A DNA stretch of 64,000 nucleotides from Antarctobacter aquimaris (GTDB lineage Bacteria; Pseudomonadota; Alphaproteobacteria; Rhodobacterales; Rhodobacteraceae). Under the pieces are notes generated by a model that was given only the letters and a program-made list of their open reading frames with translations, ran no database searches and was not told the DNA's origin. The position numbers and the translations under genes were made by a program. The DNA is taken from positions 1 to 64,000 of the forward strand of contig NZ_FXYF01000020.1 in assembly GCF_900184945.1 (NCBI RefSeq), in the 5' to 3' direction. Positions 33,179 to 42,308 of the stretch are shown piece by piece. How positions within the stretch are numbered: position 1 is the stretch's first letter; every line of letters starts with the position of its first letter.

Positions 33179-34162
33179 ATGACTTACAAGATCACGCGCC
33201 GTCTGGCCATTGCCGCGGCCGCCTCTGCCGCTCTGCTGGGATCGACCGCCGCCGCGCTGGCCGAAGGGTGGAAACCGGTCAAGCCGGTGGAGATGGTGAT
33301 CATGGCCGGCACCGGCGGTGGCGCCGACCAGATCGCCCGCCTGTTCCAGTCGATCATCCAGAAGGAACGGCTGTCCAGCATGCCGATCCTGCCCGTGAAC
33401 AAGGGCGGCGGATCGGGCGCCGAGGCGCTGCGCTACCTCAAGGACAAGGAAGGCGATGCCCATGTCATCATGGCGACGCTGAACAGCTACTACACCACGC
33501 CGCTGCGCACCGACATCGGCGTCGATATCGCCGAGTTCACCCCGCTGGCGCGCATGGCCATGGACACCTTCGTGCTGTGGGTGAACGCGGACAGCGACAT
33601 CCACACGCTGGAGGACTACGTCGCCGCCGTCCAGGCCTCGGGCGGCAGCTGGAAGATGGGCGGCACCGGCACCGGGCAGGAGGACAGCCTGGTCACCGCG
33701 ATGCTGGACAAGGAATTCGGGCTCAAGCACGTCTACGTGCCCTTCGCCGGCGGTGGCGAGGTGGCCAAGAACCTCGTCGGCAACCACATCGACGCCACGG
33801 TGAACAACCCGGCCGAGCAGATGGGGTTCTACAAGGCGGGCAAGGTGCGCCCGATCGTGGCCTTCACGCCGGAGCGGCTGGAGGTGTTCCCGGACGTGCC
33901 GACCGCGCGTGAGCTTGGCCACGACATCGTCTACTGGATGCAGCGGTCCTTTGTCGGACCCAAGGACATGCCGGCCGAGGCGGTGGCCTATTACACCGAC
34001 ATGCTGATGAAGCTGTCCGAGACCGAGGAATGGACGGCCTACACCGCCGAGCAGGCGCTGGTGGCCGACATGATCACCGGCGAGGCCTTGCAGGCCTATT
34101 TCCTGGAGGAGCGCACCAAGCATGACGCCATCCTGAAAGAGATCGAGGGCGGCGCGTCCTGA
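33179..34162 (+). CDS. Tripartite tricarboxylate transporter substrate-binding protein (TctC family)
   Basis: A 327-residue periplasmic binding protein. A signal peptide spans about residues 1-29 (twin basic start, hydrophobic core AIAAAASAALLG, cleavage after ALA). The TctC/Bug fold motifs MVIMAGTGGGADQIARLF and VNKGGGSGAEALRYL are visible. It captures a carboxylate for the TctAB membrane complex encoded directly downstream. Ligand not readable from sequence; the neighbouring oxalate-CoA-ligase-like gene suggests a small dicarboxylate. GGGAGG precedes the start. Confidence 0.93.
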   Translation: MTYKITRRLAIAAAASAALLGSTAAALAEGWKPVKPVEMVIMAGTGGGADQIARLFQSIIQKERLSSMPILPVNKGGGSGAEALRYLKDKEGDAHVIMATLNSYYTTPLRTDIGVDIAEFTPLARMAMDTFVLWVNADSDIHTLEDYVAAVQASGGSWKMGGTGTGQEDSLVTAMLDKEFGLKHVYVPFAGGGEVAKNLVGNHIDATVNNPAEQMGFYKAGKVRPIVAFTPERLEVFPDVPTARELGHDIVYWMQRSFVGPKDMPAEAVAYYTDMLMKLSETEEWTAYTAEQALVADMITGEALQAYFLEERTKHDAILKEIEGGAS

Positions 34163-34238
34163 TCGCTGACACCCTGGACACAGGGCCGGGCGGGCGTGAC
34201 CTCGCCCGGCCTTCAATCGCGCGCAGAGGGGAAACGGA

Positions 34239-34727
34239 ATGCTGACCGCCGACCGCATCATCGCTGGCGCCATCATGGCGCTGTCTGTCTATTTCATGTG
34301 GCATGCCACGGTCCTGCCCATCGGGTGGAACGGGGCGACCGGCGGGCCAGGGGGCGGGTCCTTTCCGTTCTGGCTGTCGCTTGTCATGTTCCTGAGCGCG
34401 GGCGGCATCCTGGCCCGCACCTTCGCCGCCGAAGCGCGGGCCAGCTTTTTCTTCGACACCAGCATGCTGCGGCCGATCCTGCAGGTGGTGGCGGCGCTGG
34501 CCGTGACCATCGCGCTGATCCCGGTCGCGGGCGCCTACGTCGCGCTGCCGCTGTTCCTGTTCTGGTATCTGCGGATCTTCGGCCGGCACGGCTGGGTGCT
34601 GGTGCTCAGCCTGGTGATCCTGACCCCCGTCGTGGTCTTTTTCTTCTTCGAGGTCACGCTGCGGATCCTGCTGCCGAAAGGCTATACCGAGCCGCTGTTC
34701 TACCCGCTTTACGCGATGTTCTTCTGA
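34239..34727 (+). CDS. TTT transporter small membrane subunit (TctB family)
   Basis: A 162-residue inner-membrane protein with four hydrophobic helices (about residues 5-22, 42-62, 80-110, 120-140), as in TctB. It follows the binding-protein gene by 76 bp and precedes the large permease by 12 bp. It assists the TctA permease in ion-coupled carboxylate uptake. Confidence 0.9.
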   Translation: MLTADRIIAGAIMALSVYFMWHATVLPIGWNGATGGPGGGSFPFWLSLVMFLSAGGILARTFAAEARASFFFDTSMLRPILQVVAALAVTIALIPVAGAYVALPLFLFWYLRIFGRHGWVLVLSLVILTPVVVFFFFEVTLRILLPKGYTEPLFYPLYAMFF

Positions 34728-34739
34728 GGGGCGATTTCC

Positions 34740-36257
34740 ATGGATTTCCTGACACTGCTGGCGGACGGCTTTGCCACATCGCTGTCGCCTCTGAACCTGC
34801 TGATCGTGATCCTCGGCGTGACCGTTGGCCTGTTCATCGGCGCGATGCCGGGGCTGGGTTCGGTCAACGGGGTGGCGATCGTGCTGCCGCTGACCTTCAT
34901 CGTGCCGCCGTCCTCGGCGATCATCCTGCTGGCGGCGATCTACTACGGGGCGATGTACGGCGGGGCGATTTCGTCGATCCTGCTGGGCATCCCCGGCGCC
35001 TCGACCGCGGTGGCCACCACCTTTGACGGCCGCCCCATGGCGCAGCAGGGCAAGGCCGGGCTGGCGCTGATCGCGGCGGCGGTGGCCTCCTTTGTCGGCG
35101 GCACCATCTCGGTCATCCTGTTCACGCTGTTCGCGGCCCCGCTGGCGGATGTCGCGCTGGCCTTCGGCCCGGCCGAGGAATTCGCGCTGGTGCTGCTGGC
35201 CTTCACCACCTTCGTGGGGCTGGGCGGCGACGATGTGCTCAAGACGCTGGTGATGATCTGCCTGGGCCTCGTGCTGTCGACCGTGGGCCTCGACCTGATC
35301 TCGGGGCAGCCGCGGCTGATCTTTGGCGACCTGCCGGGGTTTTACGCCGGGATCTCCTTCCTGGTGCTGGCGATCGGCGTCTACGGCATCGGCGAGGTGC
35401 TCTACACCATCGAAACCTCGAAATCCGCGCCCCAGGTGACCCCGGCCCGGATCACCTTTGCCGAGCTGCGCGCCGGCCTGCGCGAGATGAACCGCCTGTG
35501 GAAGACCATGAGCCTTGGCTCCTTCCTCGGCTTCTTCGTCGGAATGCTGCCCGCAGCGGGGGCCACGCCGGCCTCGCTCATGGCCTATGGCATCGCGCGG
35601 CAGACCTCGAAAAAGCCCGACAGCTTTGGCAAGGGCAACATCGAAGGCGTCGCCGCGCCGGAGACCGCGAACAACGCCGCATCGACCGGCTCGCTCTTGC
35701 CGATGCTGACGCTGGGCATCCCAGGGTCACCCACCACGGCGCTGCTGCTGGGCGGCATGGTGATGTGGGGCCTGGTGCCCGGGCCGATGCTGTTCATCGA
35801 ACAGCCGGACTTTGTCTGGGGCCTGATCTCGTCGCTCTACACCGCGAATGTCGCCGCCGTGCTGATCAACATCGCGCTGATCCCACTGTTTGTCTGGGCG
35901 CTGCGGATGCCGTTCACCGTGCTCTGCGCCATGGTCGTCGTGCTGTGCATCGTGGGGGGCTATGCTCCGAACCAGAGCATGCATGACGTGTGGCTTATTG
36001 CCGGGTTCGGCGTTGCGGGTTATCTGTTGCGCAAGGCGGACTATCCGCTGGCGCCGCTGGTCCTGGCGCTGGTGCTTGGTCCGTTGATGGAAAAGAGCTT
36101 CCGTCAGACACTGATCGCGGAGCAGGGCAACGTGATGGCTTTCATCGAACGCCCGCTTTCGGGCGCCTTCATCGCCCTCGCAGCCGTCTTCTTCGTGCTG
36201 CCGATGATCAAGTTCCTGCGGAAGGGCGGCCGGCGCAGCGTCGCGCCGGCAGAGTGA
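34740..36257 (+). CDS. TTT transporter large permease subunit (TctA family)
   Basis: A 505-residue polytopic inner-membrane protein with about 11-12 helices. The duplicated TctA glycine-rich motifs are clear: GAMPGLGSVNGVAIVLPLTF near residue 35 and GSPTTALLLGGMVMWGLVPGP near residue 325. Length is normal for the family. Forms the ion-coupled import channel with TctB and TctC. Confidence 0.95.
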   Translation: MDFLTLLADGFATSLSPLNLLIVILGVTVGLFIGAMPGLGSVNGVAIVLPLTFIVPPSSAIILLAAIYYGAMYGGAISSILLGIPGASTAVATTFDGRPMAQQGKAGLALIAAAVASFVGGTISVILFTLFAAPLADVALAFGPAEEFALVLLAFTTFVGLGGDDVLKTLVMICLGLVLSTVGLDLISGQPRLIFGDLPGFYAGISFLVLAIGVYGIGEVLYTIETSKSAPQVTPARITFAELRAGLREMNRLWKTMSLGSFLGFFVGMLPAAGATPASLMAYGIARQTSKKPDSFGKGNIEGVAAPETANNAASTGSLLPMLTLGIPGSPTTALLLGGMVMWGLVPGPMLFIEQPDFVWGLISSLYTANVAAVLINIALIPLFVWALRMPFTVLCAMVVVLCIVGGYAPNQSMHDVWLIAGFGVAGYLLRKADYPLAPLVLALVLGPLMEKSFRQTLIAEQGNVMAFIERPLSGAFIALAAVFFVLPMIKFLRKGGRRSVAPAE

Positions 36258-36290
36258 ACGACATGACGACTGACAGGAAGGAAGACATCC

Positions 36291-37814
36291 ATGGGGACGA
36301 CACTCAAGCAGCTCCTCGCCACACATCCGGCTTCGGCCCCGGCGATCGGCGCGCCGTCCAAGACCTGGCTGAGCTATGGCGGGCTGCGGTCGCTGTCGGA
36401 CGAGATCCGCGGCCAGCTGCGCGCGGCGGGAGTCGGCCCGACGGACCGGGTGGCCATCGTCCTGCCGAATGGCGCGAGCATGGCGACGGCCTTCGTGACC
36501 ATTGCGCAATCGGCCACGACAGCACCCCTCAACCCTTCGTACCGCGAGGATGAATATGCCTTCTACCTCGAGGACCTGAAGGCCAGGGCCATCGTGCTCG
36601 AGGCGGGCTACGACGGCCCGGCGCTGGCGGCGGCCAACCGTTTTGGCCTGACGGTCCTGCGCCTGCACGAGGACGCGGAGGTGGCGGGCCAGTTCCGGCT
36701 CGACCCGGAGGGCGCGACAACGGTGGCGCAGGACGGCGAGCCGGGGCCGGACGACGTGGCGCTGATCCTGCACACCTCGGGCACCACTTCGCGGCCCAAG
36801 ATCGTGCCGCTGTTGCAGTCCAACGTGGCAGCCTCGGCGCAGCACATCGCCGCGTCGCTGGCGCTGACGCCCGAGGACCGCTGCATGAACGTCATGCCGC
36901 TGTTCCACATCCACGGGCTGCTGGCCGCGGTGTCCGGCTCGCTGTCGGCGGGGGCGTCGGTCTGGTGCGCGCCGGGCTTCAACGCGCTGTCCTTCTTCGC
37001 CCAGATGAAGGAGGCACACCCGACCTGGTACACCGCCGTGCCGACGATGCACCAGGCGATCCTGACCCGTGCCGGGCGCAACGCCGAAGTGATCAAGGAG
37101 GTGCGGCTGCGCTTCCTGCGGTCGTCCTCGGCCTCCTTGCCCGCGCAGGTCATGGAGCAACTGGTGGAGACCTTCGGCGCACCGGTGGTCGAGGCCTATG
37201 GCATGACCGAGGCGGCACACCAGATGTGCTGCAACCCGCTGGATCGGCAAAAGCCGGGATCGGTGGGCGTCGCGGCCGGCCCCGAGGTGCGCATCGCCCA
37301 CGAGACCGAGAACCGGCTGATCGACGGCACCGGCGAGGTGGTCATCTCCGGCCCCAACGTGACGCCGGGCTACGAGGCCAACCCCGAGGCCAACGCCAAG
37401 AACTTCTTCGATGAGGACGGCAAGCGCTGGTTCCGCACGGGCGACCAGGGCGCACTGGACGAGGACGGCTTCCTGCACCTGACCGGGCGCCTGAAGGAGA
37501 TCATCAACCGCGGCGGCGAAAAGGTGTCGCCGCTGGAGGTGGACGGCGTGCTGATGGATCACCCGGCGGTGGCGCAGGTGGTGACCTTTGCCCTGCCGCA
37601 TCCCAAGCTGGGCGAGGAGGTGGCCGCAGCCGTGGTCCTGCGCGACGGCATGGCTGCGACCGAACGCGAGATCCGCGATTTCGCCGCCGAGCGCATGGCC
37701 GACTTCAAGGTGCCGCGCAAGGTGGTGATCCTGGACGAGATCCCCAAGGGCGCGACGGGCAAGATGCAGCGCATCGGCATGGCCGAAAAGCTGGGCCTGG
37801 TGGCCAACGCCTGA
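36291..37814 (+). CDS. Oxalate--CoA ligase-like acyl-CoA synthetase (AAE3/Pcs60 group)
   Basis: A 507-residue ANL-family adenylating enzyme. The AMP motif is LHTSGTTSRPK, followed by MPLFHIHGLLAAVSGSLSAG, TWYTAVPTMHQAIL, FGAPVVEAYGMTEAAHQM and the C-terminal GRLKEIINRGGEKVSP hinge and GKMQR lysine. These blocks and the size resemble plant AAE3 and yeast Pcs60 oxalyl-CoA synthetases more than fatty acid or benzoate ligases. Predicted reaction: oxalate + ATP + CoA to oxalyl-CoA. It lies 33 bp after the TTT permease and before a PanE-like reductase. Confidence 0.8.
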   Translation: MGTTLKQLLATHPASAPAIGAPSKTWLSYGGLRSLSDEIRGQLRAAGVGPTDRVAIVLPNGASMATAFVTIAQSATTAPLNPSYREDEYAFYLEDLKARAIVLEAGYDGPALAAANRFGLTVLRLHEDAEVAGQFRLDPEGATTVAQDGEPGPDDVALILHTSGTTSRPKIVPLLQSNVAASAQHIAASLALTPEDRCMNVMPLFHIHGLLAAVSGSLSAGASVWCAPGFNALSFFAQMKEAHPTWYTAVPTMHQAILTRAGRNAEVIKEVRLRFLRSSSASLPAQVMEQLVETFGAPVVEAYGMTEAAHQMCCNPLDRQKPGSVGVAAGPEVRIAHETENRLIDGTGEVVISGPNVTPGYEANPEANAKNFFDEDGKRWFRTGDQGALDEDGFLHLTGRLKEIINRGGEKVSPLEVDGVLMDHPAVAQVVTFALPHPKLGEEVAAAVVLRDGMAATEREIRDFAAERMADFKVPRKVVILDEIPKGATGKMQRIGMAEKLGLVANA

Positions 37815-37858
37815 GCCTTTGCTCCGGTGCCTGCCTTGCGTGGCGGGCGCCGGAAGTT

Positions 37859-37886
37859 GGGTATTTTTTTCAGAGAAGAAGCAGGG
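37859..37886 (+). repeat. Dispersed intergenic motif GGGTATTT...CAGAGAAGAAG, copy 1
   Basis: GGGTATTTTTTTCAGAGAAG continues as AAGCAGGGG. The same core occurs at 46906 and 57465, always on the + strand and 30-70 bp upstream of a gene start. It is a recurring intergenic element in the window; function unknown. Confidence 0.55.
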
Positions 37887-37924
37887 GGCGCGCGCAGAAC
37901 TTCGGGCGTGCGCGAGGGGACGGA

Positions 37925-38905
37925 ATGAAGATCTGCATTTTCGGCGCCGGCGCCATCGGCGGCTACATGGGTGTCAAGCTGGCGCAGGCGGGGGCCGAGG
38001 TGAGCCTGGTGGCGCGCGGCCCGCACCTCAAGGCGATGAAGGAACACGGCCTGCGCCTGATCGAGGAAGACGGCGAGGTGACGGTGCCGGTGACGGCGGC
38101 CGAGGATCCCGCCGAACTGGGCCCGCAGGACTATGTCATCGTCACGCTCAAGGCGCATTCGGTGCCGCCGGTGGTGCCGAAAATGGCGCCGCTGATCGGT
38201 GAGCACACCACCATCGTCAGCGGCGTGAACGGCGTGCCGTGGTGGTATTTCCACAAGATTGGCGGCCCTCTGGAGGGCACGCGGCTGGCCTCGGTCGATC
38301 CGGGCGATGCGCAGTGGAACGGCTTTGGCCCCGACCGGGTGCTGGGCTGCGTGGTCTACCCGGCGGCCGAAGTGACCGAACCGGGAGTGATCAAGCACAT
38401 CGAGGGAAACCGTTTCTCGCTGGGCGAGCCGGACGGGTCGAAGTCCGAGCGCGCCGTGGCGCTGAGCCAGGCGCTGAGCGCGGCCGGGCTGAAGGCGCCG
38501 GTGCGGCCGCGCCTGCGGGACGAGATCTGGGTCAAGCTCTGGGGCAACCTTTCGTTCAACCCGATCTCGGCCTTGACGCATGCGACGCTGGACGTGCTGT
38601 GCACCGACCCGGGCACGCGGGCGGTGGCGCGCGGCATGATGCTGGAGGCGCAGGAGATCGCGGAAAAGCTGGGGGTCAAGTTCCCGATCGACGTGGAAAA
38701 GCGGATCGACGGCGGGGCGGCGGTCGGCGCGCACCGCACGTCGATGTGGCAGGACCTCGACATGGGCCGGCCGATGGAGATCGACGCGCTGGTGGGTTCG
38801 GTGCAGGAGCTGGGCCGGCTGACGGAGACGCCGACGCCGACGATTGACACGGTGCTGGCGCTGGTGACGCTGCGGGCCCGAATGGCGGGGCTGTACCATG
38901 GCTGA
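37925..38905 (+). CDS. PanE/ApbA-family 2-oxo reductase, possibly oxalyl-CoA reductase
   Basis: A 326-residue Rossmann protein with the NADPH motif IFGAGAIGGYMG at the N-terminus and the ketopantoate-reductase C-terminal motif VKLWGNLSFNPISALTHAT. It would be called 2-dehydropantoate 2-reductase by similarity. However, Methylobacterium oxalyl-CoA reductase (PanE2) belongs to this family, and here the gene follows an oxalate-CoA-ligase-like gene. Reduction of oxalyl-CoA to glyoxylate is therefore a reasonable alternative (inference). The stop overlaps the next gene by 8 bp. Confidence 0.8.
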   Translation: MKICIFGAGAIGGYMGVKLAQAGAEVSLVARGPHLKAMKEHGLRLIEEDGEVTVPVTAAEDPAELGPQDYVIVTLKAHSVPPVVPKMAPLIGEHTTIVSGVNGVPWWYFHKIGGPLEGTRLASVDPGDAQWNGFGPDRVLGCVVYPAAEVTEPGVIKHIEGNRFSLGEPDGSKSERAVALSQALSAAGLKAPVRPRLRDEIWVKLWGNLSFNPISALTHATLDVLCTDPGTRAVARGMMLEAQEIAEKLGVKFPIDVEKRIDGGAAVGAHRTSMWQDLDMGRPMEIDALVGSVQELGRLTETPTPTIDTVLALVTLRARMAGLYHG

Positions 38906-39878
38906 GAACGCGCGGCCGCGGGTGCTGGTGACGCGGCGCTGGCCCGCGGCGGTGGAAGACAAGCTGTCCGAGCTTTACGACGCGGAGTTCAACAGCGAAG
39001 ACGTGCCGATGACGGTCGAGGATTTCCGCGCCGCGCTGGTGGCCTTCGACGCGGTTCTGCCGACGGTGACCGACCGGATGGGGCCGGAGGTCTTTGACGG
39101 GCTGGTGCCGCGTACGAAGATCCTGGGCAACTACGGCGTCGGGTTCAGCCACATCGACACAGCGGCCGCATCGCGGCTGGGGATCGTGGTCACCAACACG
39201 CCCGACGTGCTGAGTGACTGCACCGCCGACATCGCCATGACGCTGTTGCTGATGGTGGCGCGGCGCGCGGGCGAGGGCGAGCGCGAGTTGCGCGCCGGCG
39301 CGTGGACCGGCTGGCGGCCGACGCACCTGGTGGGGACCAAGGTCACGGGCAAGGTGCTGGGCATCGTCGGCTTTGGCCGCATCGGGCAGGAGATGGCGCG
39401 GCGTGCGCATCATGGTTTTGGCATGACGATCCTGGTGCAGAACCGCTCCAAAGTGGCGCAGGAGGTGCTGGACCAGGTCGGCGCGGTGCAGGTGGACAGC
39501 GTCGAGGCGCTGATGGAGGCGTCGGATTTCGTGTCGCTGCATTGCCCTGGCGGGGCGGCCAACCGCCACCTGGTCAATGCCGACAGGCTGGCGCGGATGA
39601 AGCCGGGAGGTTTCCTGATCAACACAGCGCGGGGCGAGGTTGTGGATGAGGCGGCCCTGGCCGCGGCCCTGACCGAGGGGCGGATCGGCGGCGCGGGGCT
39701 GGACGTGTTCGACGGCGAACCGCGCGTGGCGCCCGAGTTGATGGCGGCGCCGAACCTGGTGATGCTGCCGCATCTGGGCAGCGCGACGCGTGAAACGCGC
39801 GAGGCCATGGGGTTTCGCGTGCTGGACAACCTCGCGGCCTTCTTTGCCGGGGAGGCGCCGCCCGACCGGGTGGCCTGA
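38898..39878 (+). CDS. D-2-hydroxyacid dehydrogenase (glyoxylate/hydroxypyruvate or D-glycerate type)
   Basis: A 326-residue NAD(P)-dependent dehydrogenase. Nucleotide motif GKVLGIVGFGRIGQEMARRA in the middle, NTARGEVVDEAAL and the catalytic His in LPHLGSATRETR. Family members reduce glyoxylate to glycolate or hydroxypyruvate to glycerate. Coupled by an 8-bp overlap to the PanE-like gene, so it probably works in the same glyoxylate-related pathway. Followed by a short palindromic repeat acting as a two-way end point. Confidence 0.88.
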   Translation: MAENARPRVLVTRRWPAAVEDKLSELYDAEFNSEDVPMTVEDFRAALVAFDAVLPTVTDRMGPEVFDGLVPRTKILGNYGVGFSHIDTAAASRLGIVVTNTPDVLSDCTADIAMTLLLMVARRAGEGERELRAGAWTGWRPTHLVGTKVTGKVLGIVGFGRIGQEMARRAHHGFGMTILVQNRSKVAQEVLDQVGAVQVDSVEALMEASDFVSLHCPGGAANRHLVNADRLARMKPGGFLINTARGEVVDEAALAAALTEGRIGGAGLDVFDGEPRVAPELMAAPNLVMLPHLGSATRETREAMGFRVLDNLAAFFAGEAPPDRVA

Positions 39879-39894
39879 GCGGGGATGCGCGGGC

Positions 39895-39917
39895 GGTGGG
39901 GTGAAACCCCACCCTAC
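39895..39917. repeat. GTAGGGTGGG-type palindromic repeat, copy 1 (bidirectional terminator position)
   Basis: GGTGGGGT-GAA-ACCCCACC followed by CTAC. Same design as the copies at 54321 and 54376. It lies in the 35-bp gap between two convergent genes, and its CTAC end supplies the TAG stop of the minus-strand gene. Confidence 0.7.
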
Positions 39918-40945
39918 GGCAGGGTGTCGAGGGCGATCTTGCGGCCCTCGGCGGCGGAGGCGTAGACAGCCTGCTCGATGTCGATCACCGGCAGGTAGGC
40001 GCGGGCGGTGTTCTCGGGTTCTGTGCCGCCGTGCAGGCAGGCGACGACGTGGCTTTGCAGGGCATGGACACAGTCGCCGCCAAAGGTGCCGCTGCGGTCC
40101 GGCGGCAGGATCGTCTCCGAGGTCAGCGCGCCGAAGCGGCGCAGGTGCAGCGCGCCGTCGCCGGTCAGGGTGATGGTGCCCTGCGTGCCTTCGGCGAGCG
40201 CCTCGCCCATGGTGCAGCGGGTGTTCTCGGCAGCATGGTCGAGATGGCGGTTGCCGTCGAACAGCGCGCGCGCGCCGCTGGCGAAATCGAACAGGATCAC
40301 GCCGGCATCCTCGCCCGCGATGACCGGGTTCAGGCGGCGCAGGTCGGCATAGACGGCTGTCGGCGGCCCAAGCAGGTAGCGAAAACTGTCGATCCAGTGC
40401 ACCGCCGTCTCATGCACCAGGAAACGCGGCATCTGCTGGAAATAGGGTTGGCGGTCGAGGTAGGCGCGTGGACCCTGGCCATCGCCGGGGCGCAGGCGAA
40501 ACGTAACCTGCTGTACGGTTCCGATCTCACCCGCGTCGAGGCGGGTCTTCAGCGTCCTGTACCACGGCTGGAAGCGGAAATTCTCGTGGATCACCAGCAG
40601 GGCGCCGGCGGCTTCGGCCTCTTCGGTGAGGGCGCGTGCCTCCTCGGGCGAGGTGGCAAACGGTTTCTGGCAGATGATCGCGCGCACCCCTTCGCTCAGC
40701 GCGGTGCGGATCGCGGCGGCCTGCGCCACGGGGGGCAGGATCACGTCCAGCAGGTCCGGCCGTTCGGCGCGCAGCATCGTGGCGAGGTCGTCGTAGGCGG
40801 CGGCCCCGGTGGCGCGGGCCTTGTCGATGTCGCGGTCGCAGGCGGCGACCAGCATGGCCTCCGGGATGCGCCGCCAGGCGTCATAGTGGAACCGGCTGAA
40901 ATAGCCCGCGCCCAGCCCGGCGACCCTGATCCGATCTGTTGCCAT
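39914..40945 (-). CDS. Gfo/Idh/MocA-family oxidoreductase
   Basis: A 343-residue NAD(P)-dependent sugar-type dehydrogenase. N-terminal Rossmann motif VAGLGAGYFSRFHYDAW; the usual EKP motif reads CQKPFATS; a C-terminal alpha/beta domain follows. The EKP Lys is kept but Glu is Gln. GGGAGG precedes the start at 40945; longer upstream starts overlap the next region without support. Substrate unknown. It is divergent from the small monooxygenase gene. Confidence 0.87.
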   Translation of the reverse strand: MATDRIRVAGLGAGYFSRFHYDAWRRIPEAMLVAACDRDIDKARATGAAAYDDLATMLRAERPDLLDVILPPVAQAAAIRTALSEGVRAIICQKPFATSPEEARALTEEAEAAGALLVIHENFRFQPWYRTLKTRLDAGEIGTVQQVTFRLRPGDGQGPRAYLDRQPYFQQMPRFLVHETAVHWIDSFRYLLGPPTAVYADLRRLNPVIAGEDAGVILFDFASGARALFDGNRHLDHAAENTRCTMGEALAEGTQGTITLTGDGALHLRRFGALTSETILPPDRSGTFGGDCVHALQSHVVACLHGGTEPENTARAYLPVIDIEQAVYASAAEGRKIALDTLP

Positions 40946-41038
40946 GCCATGCCTCCCGTCGTCTGTGCCTGAACCATAGACCGGGGCGCGCGGGCTGCCT
41001 ACAGTGACGGCAGACAGGGCCAGTGGGAGGGCGCAGGG

Positions 41039-41329
41039 ATGTTCGCGGTGGTGGTCAGTTTCGAAATCAAACCCGAGGTGCGAGAGGCTTTCCTGGACCT
41101 GATCCGGCAGAACGCCCATGCCTCCGTGCGGGATGAGCCGGGCTGCCGGCAGTTCGACGTCTGCGCCGATCCGGCGCGCCCGACAGAGGTTTTTCTCTAC
41201 GAGATCTACGACGACGCGGCCGCCTTCGAGGTGCATATGACCACCCCTCATTTCATCGACTTCGACCGGGCGAGCGCGCCGCTGGTGGCGTCAAAGTCGG
41301 TGATGACCTACGGCGAGGTGTACCGATGA
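41039..41329 (+). CDS. Antibiotic-biosynthesis-monooxygenase (ABM/YgiN-like) domain protein
   Basis: A 96-residue dimeric alpha/beta-barrel (ferredoxin-like) protein. Pattern FAVVVSFEIKPEVREAFLDL, GCRQFDVCADPARPTEVFLYEIYDD and a final FDRASAPLV helix are typical of YgiN/ABM proteins, cofactor-free monooxygenases or heme-degrading relatives. Its stop overlaps the next gene by 4 bp (ATGA), so it is coupled to the MBL-fold hydrolase. Confidence 0.87.
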   Translation: MFAVVVSFEIKPEVREAFLDLIRQNAHASVRDEPGCRQFDVCADPARPTEVFLYEIYDDAAAFEVHMTTPHFIDFDRASAPLVASKSVMTYGEVYR

Positions 41330-42138
41330 GTACGTGGGAAGTGCACGCCGTCCGCTACGCCGACCGCGCGGCGCGGCGGCGCAAGGACAGCTTCATCTTT
41401 GACGACAACCACGATGTGCCGCACCCGATGGACTATTTCATCTGGCTGCTGCGGCGCGGGGCCGAGGTGATCCTGGTGGACACCGGCTATGACGTCGAGG
41501 AGGGCAGGGCGCGGTCGCGGCCGATCCGGCTGGACCCGGTCGAGGCGCTGCGCCCGCTGGGCATCGCGCCCGAGGCGGTGACGCAGCTGATCGTCACGCA
41601 TCTGCATTACGACCACGCGGGCGGGCTGCACCTGTTTCCCAACGCCACGCTGCACATGCAGGCCGCCGAGATGGCCTATGCCACCGGCCCCTGCATGTGC
41701 CACGACACGCTGCGCATGCCCTTTACCGCCGCGCATGTCTGCGAGGCGGTAAAGCGGCTCTATTCCGGCAAGGTGGTGTTTCACGATGGCGACGCCGAGA
41801 TCGCCGAGGGCGTGACGGTGCACAAGGTCGGCGGGCATTCCCGCGGCCTTCAGGCGGTGCGGGTGCGCACGCAGGCGGGCTGGATGGTGCTGGCCTCGGA
41901 CGCGACGCATTACTACGAGAATTTCTGGCTGCGCAAACCCTTTCCCATCGTGGTCGACCTTCAGGACATGCTGGACGGCTTTGGCCTGCTGGAACGGCTG
42001 GCCTCGCGGCGCGAACTGGTGGTGCCGGGGCACGATCCGCTGGTGCGGCGGCTGTTCCCGGCGGGGGTGACCGGGCACATCACCCGGCTGGACCCCGGCC
42101 CGCAGGAGGCGATCACGCCTGCGCTGTTCGGGCCGTGA
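41326..42138 (+). CDS. MBL-fold hydrolase, N-acyl-homoserine-lactonase family
   Basis: A 270-residue metallo-beta-lactamase-fold enzyme. The dizinc motif HLHYDHAGG is at about residue 90, followed by a mid-chain His in GGHSRGLQAVRV, Asp in ASDATHYYENF and a C-terminal His in VPGHDPLV. The layout and size match AiiA-type lactonases, which open acyl-homoserine lactone rings; other lactones are equally possible. It overlaps the ABM gene, suggesting a joint catabolic role rather than isolated quorum quenching. Confidence 0.8.
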   Translation: MSTWEVHAVRYADRAARRRKDSFIFDDNHDVPHPMDYFIWLLRRGAEVILVDTGYDVEEGRARSRPIRLDPVEALRPLGIAPEAVTQLIVTHLHYDHAGGLHLFPNATLHMQAAEMAYATGPCMCHDTLRMPFTAAHVCEAVKRLYSGKVVFHDGDAEIAEGVTVHKVGGHSRGLQAVRVRTQAGWMVLASDATHYYENFWLRKPFPIVVDLQDMLDGFGLLERLASRRELVVPGHDPLVRRLFPAGVTGHITRLDPGPQEAITPALFGP

Positions 42139-42308
42139 GACGCTTTGACATCCTGACGAGGCGACGCGGAGGGCGGCCTCGCAGGAAAGATAGAAAATCG
42201 CTCAGGGCGGGGGCGGGTGGCTTGCCCGGGGACGCGGGCGCGCGGCATATCGCGGGGGACCGCGCGGGCGAAGGCCGCGCCGCGACGGCCCTTTTTCGGG
42301 AGAGAGAC

